Shown here piece by piece: positions 1 through 9,606 of a DNA stretch of 64,000 bases (positions within the stretch are counted from its first letter, which is position 1; each line of letters starts with the position of its first letter). Both the position numbers and the translations under genes were made by a program. This DNA comes from Opitutia bacterium UBA953. GTDB taxonomy: Bacteria > Verrucomicrobiota > Verrucomicrobiia > Opitutales > UBA953. The DNA lies in contig DBCR01000018.1 in assembly GCA_002293125.1 (NCBI GenBank), positions 22,592-86,591 of the forward strand, written 5' to 3'. The notes beneath the pieces were generated by a model. The model made no database searches and was not told the origin of the DNA. It saw only the letters and a list, made by a program, of their open reading frames with translations.

Positions 1-585
1 TTGGCCCAGGAGTGCTTGCGGGAGTTTCTCCATCACCATGAAATCTCCGACCCCGGCACGAAATCACTTTTACCGCTCACCTCGGCGATTGTCGTCGGGA
101 GTGACGCCCAATCCGCCGTGCGCGGGATCGTCGTGCGGGTGAAGGGCGGAGAACTTTCTGTTCTGAAGGAGATGGCACCCTTCGGTCCGGATGAGCGGTG
201 CTTGCTGATGGGTTCGCCTGATGACGAAGGCGGCTTGCTTGCCGAAATCGTGGAAGTCGACGCGACCCTGTGGGCAAGCCTGTGCCGCGGCGAAATCTCC
301 CCTGCGAAGGAGGTCTACGTCGTGGCGCCGGTTGAGGCGCTTGTTTGGCGAGGGCGAAAGGAAGGCGATCGCTATCAGCCGCTCGGCACATCCGGGTCGG
401 CCAAACTGTCGGACCTTCTCATCAACCGTAAAATCCCCGCGGAAAGGCGGGAAGCCCTCCCGGTGGTGTTGGCCGGTTCCGAGATTCTCTGGGTGCCGGG
501 CCTGCCGCCAGCCGAGTCCGGCCGTCTGGCCGGGCCTACGAAGGGGGCTCTCCGGTTGACTTGGCTTGGCCTCTGCTTAAGTTAA
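1..585 (+). CDS. tilS: tRNA(Ile)-lysidine synthase TilS, C-terminal part
   Basis: The frame is open from the first base of the window, so the N-terminal catalytic PP-loop half lies outside and only about 194 residues are visible. The last 75 residues match the TilS C-terminal substrate-binding domain: a YQPLG segment, then KLSDLLINRKIPAERREALP, then an ILWVPGL segment. TilS adds lysine to C34 of tRNA-Ile(CAU) so that it reads AUA. The gene stops 11 bases before the ftsH start; the tilS-ftsH order is common in bacteria and supports the call. The catalytic half cannot be inspected here. Confidence 0.85.
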   Translation: MAQECLREFLHHHEISDPGTKSLLPLTSAIVVGSDAQSAVRGIVVRVKGGELSVLKEMAPFGPDERCLLMGSPDDEGGLLAEIVEVDATLWASLCRGEISPAKEVYVVAPVEALVWRGRKEGDRYQPLGTSGSAKLSDLLINRKIPAERREALPVVLAGSEILWVPGLPPAESGRLAGPTKGALRLTWLGLCLS

Positions 586-596
586 ACCTTCTGCCC

Positions 597-2597
597 ATGA
601 GTCAAAACGACCAGCCGGATGATAATAAAAACGGTCCCCGCTTGAACGCCAAACCCGTGCTGGTCTGGCTGCTTTTGATGGCCGCCATCATCGCCCTTTT
701 CAATTTTCCGGGCGCGGAGTCCCGTAACGCCGTCCAGAAGCTGGAGGTTACCCAGGTGCTCGCTTACGCCCAGGAGAAGAAGATCAAGAACCTTACGATT
801 CAGCCTAACCCGACCGGCGGTAACAATCGCTGGGTACACATCACGGGAGAACTCGAAGTCGCGGGCGCCAAGGAAGACGAAAAGACGCGCTTCTTCGCCG
901 ATGGCAGTCTGACCGAAAAGGCATTCGAGGCGCTCCAAGCTTCCGTCTCTCGCGACTCTTTTAAGGAACTTCCCGCCCAGACGGGTTGGACGATGTTCCT
1001 CTACAACGTCCTGCCCACGCTCCTCATCTCGGGGGTGGTGCTGTTCATGATGTACCGGTTCCTTAAGAACGCCAACCGCGGCGCGATGCAGTTCGCGAAA
1101 TCCCGCGCGCGTCTTAACTCCACCGATAAGGAATCCACGACCTTCAAGGACGTCGCGGGCTGCGATGAGGCCAAGGAAGAGGTGAAGGAGATCGTCGACT
1201 TCCTGAAGGACCCTAAGCGTTTCACCAAGATCGGCGCGAACATCCCGAAGGGGGTGCTGATGGTTGGCCCTCCTGGCACGGGTAAGACCCTGCTCGCCCG
1301 CGCCGTCGCCGGCGAGGCCGGCGTGCCTTTCCTCAGCATCAGCGGGTCGGATTTCGTCGAGATGTTCGTCGGCGTCGGGGCCGCCCGCGTGCGCGACACC
1401 TTTGAACAGGCCCGCAAACTCGCCCCCTGCATCATCTTCATCGATGAGATCGACGCGGTCGGTCGCCAGCGCGGCGCTGGTGTCGGCGGCGGCAACGACG
1501 AACGCGAGCAGACCCTCAACTCCTTGCTCGTCGAGATGGATGGTTTCGATGGCCAGGCTGGCGTGATCGTCATCGGCGCCACCAACCGCTCCGACGTCCT
1601 CGACTCCGCCTTGCTCCGTCCGGGCCGCTTCGATCGCCAAGTCTTCGTCGACCTGCCCGACTTGCGTGGTCGCGAGGCCGTCCTGGCCGTGCACGCCAAG
1701 CGTTTCCAGCTCGCTCCGTCCGTCGACCTGCAGCGCGTCGCGCGCATCACGACCGGCATGTCCGGCGCCGATCTGGCCAATCTCCTCAACGAAGGCGCGC
1801 TCCATGCGGGCCGTCGCAATCGCGAGAAGGTCGAGATGTCGGACATCGAGGAAGCCCGCGACAAGATTGCTTACGGCCGCGAGCGCAAGAAGGTCATGGA
1901 CGAGTCCGACCTTAAGAACACCGCTTACCACGAGGCTGGGCACGCCGTGGTGCAGGCCCTCATCGACGACGGCGCGCTGCCTCTCCACAAGGTCACCATC
2001 ATCCCGCGCGGACGCGCCCTCGGCATGGCTATGCTCATGCCGACCAAGGAAATCCTCGGTTACTCCCGCAAGCGCCTGCTCGATTACATCTGCATGGCCA
2101 TGGCTGGCCGCATCGGCGAGAAGGTGATCTCTGGCGAGATCTCCAACGGGGCCTCGAGCGACATCAAGCAAGCCACGCGTTTCGCACGCCAGATGGTCTG
2201 CGACTGGGGCATGAGCGACCTAGGTCCCATCGCCTTCGGCGAAAATTCGGACACCGTCTTCCTTGGTCGTGAGATTTCGCGCACCCAGAATCACAGCGAC
2301 GCCACCGCGCGCCGTATCGATGAGGCCATCTCCGCCATCGTGCAGGAGCAGTACGCCCGCGCCGAGAAGCTCATCGCCGACAACGCCGAAGCCCACCGCA
2401 AGATCGCCGAGGCGCTTCTGCTGTACGAGACCCTCGACGGCGTGCACGTGATGGAAATCCTGAAGACTGGTTCCATCCAGACGCCCATCGCCGGTCCCGT
2501 CGTGGCGGCTGCTCCGGCGGCGGACGTCGCCCACTCTCCGGCTAGCCCAGCCGCCGACGCTGGTCCCGGCCTGCAGTCCTCGCCCAGCCCCGCTTGA
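597..2597 (+). CDS. ftsH: ATP-dependent zinc metalloprotease FtsH
   Basis: Membrane-anchored AAA+ protease that degrades damaged membrane proteins and short-lived regulators. The 666-residue product has a short cytoplasmic start, a first membrane helix near residues 21-37, a periplasmic segment, and a second helix near 121-146. The AAA module follows, with Walker A GPPGTGKT at 224-231, Walker B ending in DEID near 272-276, and an arginine-finger region RPGRFDRQ. The zinc protease motif HEAGH lies at 445-449. The last 35 residues are Ala/Pro-rich. ATG at 597 is preferred over an in-frame ATG at 561, because 561 lies inside tilS and would add a leader that FtsH lacks. No Shine-Dalgarno site is visible before it. 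Confidence 0.97.
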   Translation: MSQNDQPDDNKNGPRLNAKPVLVWLLLMAAIIALFNFPGAESRNAVQKLEVTQVLAYAQEKKIKNLTIQPNPTGGNNRWVHITGELEVAGAKEDEKTRFFADGSLTEKAFEALQASVSRDSFKELPAQTGWTMFLYNVLPTLLISGVVLFMMYRFLKNANRGAMQFAKSRARLNSTDKESTTFKDVAGCDEAKEEVKEIVDFLKDPKRFTKIGANIPKGVLMVGPPGTGKTLLARAVAGEAGVPFLSISGSDFVEMFVGVGAARVRDTFEQARKLAPCIIFIDEIDAVGRQRGAGVGGGNDEREQTLNSLLVEMDGFDGQAGVIVIGATNRSDVLDSALLRPGRFDRQVFVDLPDLRGREAVLAVHAKRFQLAPSVDLQRVARITTGMSGADLANLLNEGALHAGRRNREKVEMSDIEEARDKIAYGRERKKVMDESDLKNTAYHEAGHAVVQALIDDGALPLHKVTIIPRGRALGMAMLMPTKEILGYSRKRLLDYICMAMAGRIGEKVISGEISNGASSDIKQATRFARQMVCDWGMSDLGPIAFGENSDTVFLGREISRTQNHSDATARRIDEAISAIVQEQYARAEKLIADNAEAHRKIAEALLLYETLDGVHVMEILKTGSIQTPIAGPVVAAAPAADVAHSPASPAADAGPGLQSSPSPA

Positions 2598-2634
2598 GGT
2601 TTGCCCTCGGCTGGCCGGGAAGGTAGGGTGGGGC

Positions 2635-3210
2635 ATGGTCATCGGACTCACGGGCGGTATCGGCTGCGGTAAATCCGCGGCGGCCGCCTGCTTTGCCGAG
2701 CTCGGCTTCAACGTGGTCGACGCCGATCAACTGGCGCGGCAGGTGTTGGAGTCCGCTCGTTGCATGAGCCAGCTGCGGGCCCGTTGGGGCGACGCCTGCC
2801 TGGGGGCGGAGGGCCGGCCTAATCGCCGATGGATCGCGACCAAAGTTTTCGACGACCCGGCGGAACGGGCCTTCCTCGAGGGCCTGACGCATCCCGAGGT
2901 GGCCCGACTTCGGCAGGCGGCCGTGGTAGATACGAAACGGCATCACGTGGTCGAGATTCCGCTCCTTTTTGAAAAAAACCTGACGACAGGATTCGAGTTC
3001 ATCGTGTGCGTCGCTTGCTCCGAAGAGACACGTCGGTCCCGCCTGCTTAAAAAGGGCCTCGCCGATGAGGATATTTCACGCCGTACCGCTTCACAAATGC
3101 CTCTTGCGGAGAAGGTTAAGCGCTCGGATGTCGTCTTTTGGAACGACGGTGAGCTGGAATTCCTGCGTGCGCAGGTCGCGGTGCTGGTCGACCGGCTTCC
3201 AGTCGCGTAA
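2635..3210 (+). CDS. coaE: Dephospho-CoA kinase
   Basis: Catalyses the last step of coenzyme A synthesis, phosphorylating the ribose 3'-hydroxyl of dephospho-CoA with ATP. The 191-residue length is typical. The protein opens with the P-loop GGIGCGKS at residues 7-14. It continues with the CoaE pattern NVVDADQLARQVL, the HPEV segment, and VVEIPLLFE in the lid/substrate region. The gene follows ftsH by 37 bases on the same strand. Its start has a purine-rich upstream stretch (ggaaggtaggg), one of the few plausible ribosome binding sites in this window. Confidence 0.94.
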   Translation: MVIGLTGGIGCGKSAAAACFAELGFNVVDADQLARQVLESARCMSQLRARWGDACLGAEGRPNRRWIATKVFDDPAERAFLEGLTHPEVARLRQAAVVDTKRHHVVEIPLLFEKNLTTGFEFIVCVACSEETRRSRLLKKGLADEDISRRTASQMPLAEKVKRSDVVFWNDGELEFLRAQVAVLVDRLPVA

Positions 3211-3337
3211 ATACGGCCATCTTTGGTTAATTTGCGGTTGCGGGCAAGGTGCCCCGATTTAGGGTGATTTTTCCCCATTGTTCTCCTCTCTGAGGAACAA
3301 TCTCCCTACCCTATCTTCCGCTCCGGATTTCCCCACT

Positions 3338-5062
3338 GTGACGACCGCCGACGACTACGTCATCCAATTCATTCAGGACAAGGGACTGGTGTCTCTTGCC
3401 GATGTGACCGAGGCCCGCGCCGCCATTGAGCCCGTCCCGGATGGCCAGAATGCCGACACCCTCGCCATCGCCAAGTTGGTCGAGACTAACAAGGTCGCGT
3501 GGACTAAGATTACGTCCGCCCTCAGCCAGGAGTTCGACATGGAAATCGTGGATGTCGCGCAGGTCACGCCCTCCGATGACATCCTGAAGCTCATCAGCCG
3601 CGAACAGGCCGAGAAACATAACATCCTGCCGCTCCAGATGGACGGTACCGAGCTGCTCTTGGCTATCTCGGATCCGCTCGACACGGAGACCATCGATTCC
3701 ATCTCGCGCGTGCTCAAGCTCGCCATCAACCCCAAGCTGGCTCCACCGGACGCCCTAAAGGAAGCCATTTCACGCTGTTATAACGGCGGTCAGATTGGCG
3801 GGTCCAATTCCTATTCCGACATCCTGGGCAAGGGCGGCGACGACGGCCTATCCGTCGAGCTCCCGCAAGGCGGCGACGTCAAGGAAGACGACGCGCCGAT
3901 CATTCGTTACGTCAACTCGCTCATCGTCGACGCCATCCGTCGCAAGGCTTCAGACATCCACCTCGAGCCTCTGGAGAAGCGTTTCCGAGTCCGTTTCCGT
4001 GTCGACGGCGTCCTGCAAGAGATGAAGGGCCCGCCCAAGCGTCTCCAACCTTCGATCATCTCCCGACTCAAGCTCATGGCGGAAGTCTCGCTCGCCGAGA
4101 AGCGGATTCCGCAGGACGGACGCATCCAGGCCCGCACCGGTGGACGCGACATCGACTTGCGCGTCTCGGTGCTCCCGACCGTCTACGGCGAATCGATCGT
4201 CATGCGAATCCTGGACAAGGAGGGCCTCAAGCTGGGCCTCCCGGAGCTGGGTTTCTTCGCCGACGACCAAGCCAAGTTCCAGGGCCTGATCTCGGGCTCG
4301 GATGGCGTCTTCCTTGTCACCGGTCCGACCGGTTCGGGTAAGTCCACCACGCTTTATTCGGCCCTGAACTACATCAACAAGCCGGACCGGAAGATCATCA
4401 CCGTCGAAGATCCCGTCGAATACCAGATGGCCGGCATTAACCAGGTGCAGGTGAAGCGCGATGTCGGGATGACCTTCGCCGCCGCCCTGCGTGCCATGCT
4501 TCGACAGGCGCCTAACATCGTGATGATCGGTGAAATCCGAGATTTAGAGACGGCGGAAATCGCGGTCAACGCGGCCCTCACCGGCCACATGGTGTTCTCG
4601 ACCCTGCACACCAATGACTCCGTCAGCTCCGTCACCCGACTCGTCGATATCGGCGTCAAGCCCTTCCTCGTGTCCGCTGCCTTGCGCGGCGCGCTCGCGC
4701 AGCGGCTGGTGCGTCGCAATTGCCAGGCTTGCGCGGCCCCTTATAAGCCGACCACGAAGGAACTTTATTCCATCGGCATGACGGAGCAGGACCTCGCCAG
4801 CGCCACGCCCATGAAGGGCGCCGGCTGCCCGAAGTGCGGCGAGCGTGGCTACAAGGGCCGTCGCGGCGTCTTCGAGCTTTTTGTCATCACCGAGGAGGTT
4901 CAGGAGATGATTTACGGCGGCTCCAACCTCGTCGACCTCCGCCGTAAGGCCCGCGAGGCTGGCATGCGCACCATGCGCGAAGACGGCCAGCGTAAGGTCG
5001 CCTCGGGCATGACCACCATCGAGGAAGTGCTCGGTGCCACCGTCGCCGACGACATCATCTGA
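3338..5062 (+). CDS. pilB: Type IV pilus / type II secretion assembly ATPase (PilB/GspE), first copy
   Basis: Hexameric cytoplasmic ATPase that drives pilin or pseudopilin polymerisation. The N-terminal 150 residues form a GspE/MshE-like N domain. The ATPase core has Walker A GPTGSGKS at 329-336, an Asp box around [10 protein letters not shown], a Walker B region [14 protein letters not shown], and a His box FSTLHTND. A zinc-binding pair (CQAC then CPKC) in the C-terminal third separates PilB/GspE from PilT. GTG at 3338 is chosen; an in-frame TTG at 3278 would add 20 residues of low-complexity sequence. It is first of four motor genes, 4 bases ahead of pilT, and has a paralogue at 6172. Whether it serves pili or secretion cannot be told from sequence. 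Confidence 0.92.
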   Translation: MTTADDYVIQFIQDKGLVSLADVTEARAAIEPVPDGQNADTLAIAKLVETNKVAWTKITSALSQEFDMEIVDVAQVTPSDDILKLISREQAEKHNILPLQMDGTELLLAISDPLDTETIDSISRVLKLAINPKLAPPDALKEAISRCYNGGQIGGSNSYSDILGKGGDDGLSVELPQGGDVKEDDAPIIRYVNSLIVDAIRRKASDIHLEPLEKRFRVRFRVDGVLQEMKGPPKRLQPSIISRLKLMAEVSLAEKRIPQDGRIQARTGGRDIDLRVSVLPTVYGESIVMRILDKEGLKLGLPELGFFADDQAKFQGLISGSDGVFLVTGPTGSGKSTTLYSALNYINKPDRKIITVEDPVEYQMAGINQVQVKRDVGMTFAAALRAMLRQAPNIVMIGEIRDLETAEIAVNAALTGHMVFSTLHTNDSVSSVTRLVDIGVKPFLVSAALRGALAQRLVRRNCQACAAPYKPTTKELYSIGMTEQDLASATPMKGAGCPKCGERGYKGRRGVFELFVITEEVQEMIYGGSNLVDLRRKAREAGMRTMREDGQRKVASGMTTIEEVLGATVADDII

Positions 5063-5066
5063 CCCT

Positions 5067-6140
5067 ATGGCCTACGAGATGAACCAGTTGCTGGAGGCCA
5101 TGATCGAGAATGGCGCTTCGGACTTGCACATCCGCGTGGGCCGTTCCCCCAGTCTCCGCGTCAACGGCGAAATCATCTCCATCGACGGGCCGGCCCTGAC
5201 GGAGGCCGAGGCCAAGACTATGGTCATGGCCATCGTTCCGCCGGGTCAGGTCGCGCGCCTTGCGGCCGATGGCGGCTGCGATTTCGCCTTCTCCTTCCGC
5301 GACAAGATACGCCTGCGCGTCAACGCGTTCCGCGGCCTCGGCGGCCATGGCATGGTGCTGCGCTTGCTGCCGTCGGCGATGTTCACGCTCGAGCAGCTGC
5401 GGCTTCCGCCGGTCATCAAGGATATCCTCACCCGCTCGCGCGGCCTGGTGCTCGTGACTGGCCCCACCGGCTCCGGTAAGTCGACCACGCTCGCCTCGAT
5501 GATCAACTGGATCAACGAGAACGAACAAGGGCATATCATCACGATCGAGGATCCGATCGAGTACACCCATGCCCATAAGAACTGCCTGATCACGCAGCGC
5601 GAAGTCGGGGCTGACCTGCCTTCCTTCGCGGAAGGGGTACGTTCCGCGCTCCGTCAGGACCCCGACGTCATCCTCATCGGCGAGATGCGCGACCTCGAGA
5701 CCATCGAGGCCGCCGTCACCGCCGCGGAGACGGGTCACCTCGTCCTTGGCACGCTCCACACCTCTGGCGCCACGCGCACGGTCGACCGTATCATCGACGC
5801 TTTCCCGGCGTCCGCCCGCGATCAGATTCGCGCCCAGCTTTCCACTTCCCTTAGCGCCGTGATCTCGCAGTGCCTGCTGCATACCACCGACGACAAGCGG
5901 GTCGCGGCGTTCGAGATCATGCTGCGCACCGACGCCATCGGCGCGAAGATTCGCGAGGGCAAGACCTACCAGCTGCTCACCGATATCGAGACCGGTGGCG
6001 CCCGCGGCATGCGCACCCTCGACAGCGATCTGCTCGCTCTTTTCTTCCAAGGCACCGTGTCCGAGGAGGTAGTCTTCAATTACTGCCAGAGCCCCGAGGC
6101 CATGCGCGAGCGCATGCGCGGCGGGGCCGCGGCGCGTTAA
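5067..6140 (+). CDS. pilT: Twitching motility / pilus retraction ATPase PilT
   Basis: ATPase that powers depolymerisation of type IV pili. The 357-residue product lacks the long N domain and the CxxC zinc pair of PilB. It shows PilT hallmarks: [11 protein letters not shown] near the start, Walker A GPTGSGKS at 132-139, [20 protein letters not shown], and the His box [18 protein letters not shown] at 5067 follows the upstream pilB stop by 4 bases; an earlier in-frame ATG at 5034 lies inside pilB. Because retraction is specific to type IV pili, its presence argues that this operon builds a retractable pilus rather than only a secretion pseudopilus. Confidence 0.94.
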   Translation: MAYEMNQLLEAMIENGASDLHIRVGRSPSLRVNGEIISIDGPALTEAEAKTMVMAIVPPGQVARLAADGGCDFAFSFRDKIRLRVNAFRGLGGHGMVLRLLPSAMFTLEQLRLPPVIKDILTRSRGLVLVTGPTGSGKSTTLASMINWINENEQGHIITIEDPIEYTHAHKNCLITQREVGADLPSFAEGVRSALRQDPDVILIGEMRDLETIEAAVTAAETGHLVLGTLHTSGATRTVDRIIDAFPASARDQIRAQLSTSLSAVISQCLLHTTDDKRVAAFEIMLRTDAIGAKIREGKTYQLLTDIETGGARGMRTLDSDLLALFFQGTVSEEVVFNYCQSPEAMRERMRGGAAAR

Positions 6141-6171
6141 AACCCTCCCCAACTCCTTTCCCTCCATTCCC

Positions 6172-7854
6172 ATGTTCGACGACCACAGTGACGTGATCCG
6201 TGATATCGCCCTCGAGGCCGGCCTCGTGACGCCTGCCCAGGCCGAGGAGATCTGGGAGTCCCACGCCACTACCGGAAAGTCGTTCAGCGATAGCCTCATG
6301 GACGCCGGGCTGGCTGACCGCCCGACCATCTTGCAGGCCATCGCCGACCACCTTCAGGTCCAGTTCTATTCCGCCGTGCCGGCCGACCCGGGTGAAGCCC
6401 TGACCAAGCTGCTGAAGGCGCCGCAGGCCCACAAGTATGTCGTGCTGCCCGTCGCTGACGAGGCCGGCAAACTCACGCTCCTTGCGAAGGACCCTTTCAA
6501 TTCGTCCGTCATCAGCGAACTCAGCTTCATCCTGCAGAAGGATATCGAACTGGCCGTGGCCGACCCGGCGCAGGTCGAGGCCGCCGTCACGCGGGTCTAC
6601 GGCGAAGCCACTTCCGCTTCGATGGAAGAGCTGCTGGGCGAATTCGGCGAAGTCGATGCCGCCGCCGTCACCGACGAGGATGTCACCAAGCAGGCCAGCC
6701 AAGCTCCGATCATCCGCTTCGTCGACCTCGTGCTCCAGGAGGGCGTCAAGGCCAAGGCGTCGGACATCCACTTCGAGCCGTTTGAGCACGAGTTCCGCAT
6801 CCGTCTCCGCATTGACGGCTCGCTGTACGAAATGGCACCTCCGCCCAAGAACCTTGCCTCGGCCGTCATCGCCCGTGTCAAAGTCCTCTCTTCGCTCAAC
6901 ATCGCCGAGCGACGCGTGCCGCAGGACGGTCGCATCAAGACCACCATCAGCGGCCGCCAGATCGACCTGCGCGTGTCGACGTTGCCGACCCAGTTTGGTG
7001 AATCCGTGGTGCTCCGAATCCTAGATAAGACCGTCGTCAACTTGAGCCTCGAGGCTCTCTCGATGCACGACGATATCAAGGAAGGCATCCGCGCGATGGT
7101 CAGCCGACCTAACGGCATCTTTATCGTCACCGGCCCGACTGGTTCCGGCAAGACGACCACGCTTTACTCGGCGCTCCGCGAGGTGAACACCGAGGACGTC
7201 AAGATCCTTACCGCCGAAGACCCCGTCGAATACGAAGTCGAAGGCATCATGCAGGTGCCGATCAATCACCAAGTCGGGCTGACCTTCGCCGCCGCGCTCC
7301 GCTCGTTTCTCCGACAGGATCCGGACACCATCATGGTCGGTGAAATCCGAGATCTCGAGACCGCGCAAATCGCCGTGCAGGCCTCGCTGACCGGCCACGT
7401 CGTACTTTCCACGCTCCACACCAACGATGCCCCCGGCGCCGTCACCCGACTCATCGACATGGGGCTGGAGCCGTTCCTCATCTCGGCGTCCCTCGAGGGC
7501 GTACTGGCCCAGCGTCTGCTCCGTCGCGTCTGCAAGACCTGCCGCACGGCCTACGAGCCAGATAAGGACGTCGTCAATATGCTCGATGTCGATGCGCTCG
7601 AGATTGCTAACAAGAAATTCTACTACGGCAAAGGCTGCGCCGACTGTAATCGCTCCGGTTACAAGGGCCGCCAAGGCCTCTTCGAACTGATGACGATCAC
7701 CGACCAGCTCCGCTCGCTCATCACCCAGAAGGCCCCGACGCTCGTCCTCAAGCAGAAGGCGATCGAGTCGGGGATGCGTCCGCTCCGTGAAGACGGCCTG
7801 CGCTGCATCTTCGACGGCCATACCTCCATCGAGGAAGTCCTTAAGTATACCTAA
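6172..7854 (+). CDS. pilB: Type IV pilus / type II secretion assembly ATPase (PilB/GspE), second copy
   Basis: A 560-residue paralogue of the ATPase at 3338. The N domain spans about residues 1-140. The core has [20 protein letters not shown], Walker A GPTGSGKT at 321-328, [15 protein letters not shown] and a LSTLHTND His box. The zinc motif CKTC then CADC sits in the C-terminal third. It begins 31 bases after pilT and precedes pilC by 24 bases, so it is the copy next to the platform protein. The start region is pyrimidine-rich (tccattcccatg) with no Shine-Dalgarno site. Two full assembly ATPases in one operon with one platform protein is unusual; see findings. Confidence 0.92.
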   Translation: MFDDHSDVIRDIALEAGLVTPAQAEEIWESHATTGKSFSDSLMDAGLADRPTILQAIADHLQVQFYSAVPADPGEALTKLLKAPQAHKYVVLPVADEAGKLTLLAKDPFNSSVISELSFILQKDIELAVADPAQVEAAVTRVYGEATSASMEELLGEFGEVDAAAVTDEDVTKQASQAPIIRFVDLVLQEGVKAKASDIHFEPFEHEFRIRLRIDGSLYEMAPPPKNLASAVIARVKVLSSLNIAERRVPQDGRIKTTISGRQIDLRVSTLPTQFGESVVLRILDKTVVNLSLEALSMHDDIKEGIRAMVSRPNGIFIVTGPTGSGKTTTLYSALREVNTEDVKILTAEDPVEYEVEGIMQVPINHQVGLTFAAALRSFLRQDPDTIMVGEIRDLETAQIAVQASLTGHVVLSTLHTNDAPGAVTRLIDMGLEPFLISASLEGVLAQRLLRRVCKTCRTAYEPDKDVVNMLDVDALEIANKKFYYGKGCADCNRSGYKGRQGLFELMTITDQLRSLITQKAPTLVLKQKAIESGMRPLREDGLRCIFDGHTSIEEVLKYT

Positions 7855-7878
7855 CTTTCACAACCCCCCACTACTCCC

Positions 7879-9123
7879 ATGCCCGACTATAAGTACACCG
7901 CCATCGACCGCAACGGGGCGCAGACCTCCGGCAAGATCGAAGCCACCAATGACGAACAGGCCCGCCAGAAGCTCATGGCGAAGGGCCTCATGGTCACCAC
8001 CCTCGCCAACGACGCCGGCTCGGCGAAGCCCGCCGCCGCCCAGGCCGCCCCGGCCAAGGGTGGCTTCACGTTCGGCTCCAAGGTCAGCCAGAATGACGTG
8101 ACGATCATGACGCGTCAGCTGGCGACGCTCATCGTCGCCGGCCTGCCGCTCTTGCGCGCCCTTGAGCTTATCACCAAGCAGGAGCGTAATCCGGCCTTCA
8201 AGGTCATCCTCGCCAATGTCGCCGACAGCGTCTCCCAAGGTAACAATCTTTCCGAGGCCATGCAGGCTCATCCGAAGGTCTTCGACAAGCTCTTCGTCAA
8301 CATGATCCGCGCCGGCGAGGCGGGGGGCGTGCTCGACAAGGTCCTCGACCGTCTTGCGAAGTTCCGCGAAAAGGCCGAGCGCATCCAGAAAAAGGTCAAG
8401 TCCGCGCTGGTCTACCCGGGTGTCGTCATGTCCGTGGCCATCATCATCGTCTATATCCTCATGGTGAAGGTCGTCCCTTCTTTCCAGAAGCTCCTCGACG
8501 GCCAAAAGACGGAGATGCCACCGCTGACGAAGTTGGTCATCGGCATCTCCCAGCTGCTCACGGTCTACTGGTGGGCCACCCCCATCCTCGTGTTCGGTAT
8601 CTACTTCTTGCTGAAGCAGTGGTTGTCGACCGAGAAGGGCAAGGAACTCTTCGATCGCATGATTTTCCGTCTGCCCAAGGTCGGGGCCTTCGTGCAAATC
8701 GTCTCGGTCTCGCGGTTCGCCCGCACGTTTGGTACGCTCATGGCTTCCGGGGTGCCGATCTTGCAGTCCATCTCCATCACGCGTGACACGCTCGATAATG
8801 TCGTCATCGCGAAGTCGCTGGAGCGCGTGCATGACCGCGTCCGCGACGGTGAGCCGCTCTCCGTGCCGCTCGAGCAATCCGGCGTCTTCCCGCAGATGGT
8901 GACCTCCATGATCCAGGTCGGAGAAGAGACGGGCCAGCTGCCTGAGATGCTCAATCGCGTCGCGGACATCTATGACGAAGAAGTGGACAACGCCGTGACC
9001 GCGCTGACTTCCATCATCGAACCGGTGCTCATCGTCTTCCTCGCCGTCGTTGTCGGTGCCATCGTGCTCGCGATGTTCCTCCCGCTCATCGCTCTCATCA
9101 CCAAGATGACCGGCGGCGGCTGA
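7879..9123 (+). CDS. pilC: Inner-membrane platform protein PilC/GspF
   Basis: Polytopic inner-membrane protein on which the pilus or secretion ATPase acts. The 414-residue length is normal. An N-terminal soluble stretch with MPDYKYTAIDRNG is followed by two T2SSF repeats: the first around MTRQLATLIVAGLPLLRAL, the second around FARTFGTLMASGVPILQSI. Hydrophobic helices lie near residues 178-198, 232-252 and 378-402. It closes the pilB-pilT-pilB-pilC operon and is followed by a terminator at 9146. No pilin, prepilin peptidase or secretin gene is visible in this window. Confidence 0.94.
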   Translation: MPDYKYTAIDRNGAQTSGKIEATNDEQARQKLMAKGLMVTTLANDAGSAKPAAAQAAPAKGGFTFGSKVSQNDVTIMTRQLATLIVAGLPLLRALELITKQERNPAFKVILANVADSVSQGNNLSEAMQAHPKVFDKLFVNMIRAGEAGGVLDKVLDRLAKFREKAERIQKKVKSALVYPGVVMSVAIIIVYILMVKVVPSFQKLLDGQKTEMPPLTKLVIGISQLLTVYWWATPILVFGIYFLLKQWLSTEKGKELFDRMIFRLPKVGAFVQIVSVSRFARTFGTLMASGVPILQSISITRDTLDNVVIAKSLERVHDRVRDGEPLSVPLEQSGVFPQMVTSMIQVGEETGQLPEMLNRVADIYDEEVDNAVTALTSIIEPVLIVFLAVVVGAIVLAMFLPLIALITKMTGGG

Positions 9124-9145
9124 GCTGATTCGAGGAGTCACGACG

Positions 9146-9178
9146 AAGCCCGATCCGCAAGGAGCCGGGCTTTTTCTT
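9146..9178 (+). terminator. Rho-independent terminator after pilC
   Basis: A 7-base-pair stem (aagcccg paired with cgggctt) encloses a 13-base loop and runs directly into a T tract (tttttctt). It lies 23 bases after the pilC stop, so it probably ends the pilus motor operon. Confidence 0.75.
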
Positions 9179-9203
9179 GTCCAGCGCAGGGGAGTGATTC
9201 CCC

Positions 9204-9249
9204 CAAAAAGGAGGCGGCTTGCATACCCCTATGCAAGCCGCCTGTTTTT
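9204..9249. terminator. Strong, probably bidirectional terminator hairpin
   Basis: A perfect 14-base-pair stem (9212-9225 with 9230-9243) surrounds a cccc tetraloop. It is followed by gtttttt on the plus strand and preceded by aaaaag, which becomes a T tract on the minus strand. It sits between pilC reading right and the initiator tRNA reading left, so it can stop transcription from both sides. Confidence 0.85.
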
Positions 9250-9391
9250 TACTGCTTTATCTTACTTACCCCATTGTCCCGTAGGACAAATTTAATATCT
9301 GATAACGTGCAATTAACTGCGGCCGCTTCAAGCCTATTTCTAATCTTTTTAAGCCACTCGTTTAAGTAACTGCCCTTCAAGGGCTTAAAAT
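9250..9391. other. AT-rich non-coding spacer between terminator and tRNA
   Basis: About 140 bases clearly richer in A and T than the surrounding genes, directly 3' of the tRNA gene. It holds two small inverted repeats: ttgtcc/ggacaa at 9274-9289, and gccctt/aagggc at 9372-9384 close to the tRNA 3' end. The second may act in trailer processing or termination. An 89-residue minus-strand reading frame crosses this region but runs through the tRNA and is not believable as a gene. The rest of the 9124-9606 gap (9470-9606) shows nothing beyond the upstream regions of the flanking transcripts. Confidence 0.4.
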
Positions 9392-9469
9392 TGGGTGCAG
9401 GGGTAGGATTTGAACCTACGACCTTCAGGTTATGAGCCTGACGAGCTAACCGGGCTGCTCCACCCTGCA
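9392..9469 (-). tRNA. Initiator tRNA-fMet (CAU)
   Basis: A full cloverleaf reads on the minus strand, with the CCA end encoded at 9394-9392. The acceptor stem is TGCAGGG with CCCTGCA, the anticodon loop is CTCATAA (CAU), and the T arm is GTAGG-TTCAAAT-CCTAC. The D arm GAGC...GCTC gives the A11-U24 pair typical of initiators, and the overall sequence resembles known tRNA-fMet. Two positions differ from the textbook form. Base 1 can pair with base 72 (U1-A72) rather than being mismatched. The anticodon stem is TCAGG/CCTGA, so only two of the three classic G-C pairs remain. The discriminator appears to be C. Confidence 0.93.
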
Positions 9470-9606
9470 ATAAGTGGGAGGCGAAGGAGAAAGCGGCTAG
9501 AGCCGAGTCGCAAGCCATTTCTTATGCGAGTTCAACCTCGGCGTTTTGGGCAAAAAGGGTTGAAGCAGGCGGGTCAGAGGGGAAGATTACCCACCCCCTT
9601 CTCGCG

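Noticed and set aside
582..2171. 529-residue minus-strand reading frame opposite ftsH
   Set aside because: Antisense shadow of a certain gene; no recognisable motif.
5055..6341. 428-residue minus-strand reading frame opposite pilT
   Set aside because: Shadow frame of a well-supported gene, rich in Asp/Gly/Arg without structure.
9249..9518. 89-residue minus-strand reading frame
   Set aside because: It runs straight through the tRNA-fMet gene, giving the familiar NLKVVGSNPTPAPN artefact of translated tRNA, with no other support.
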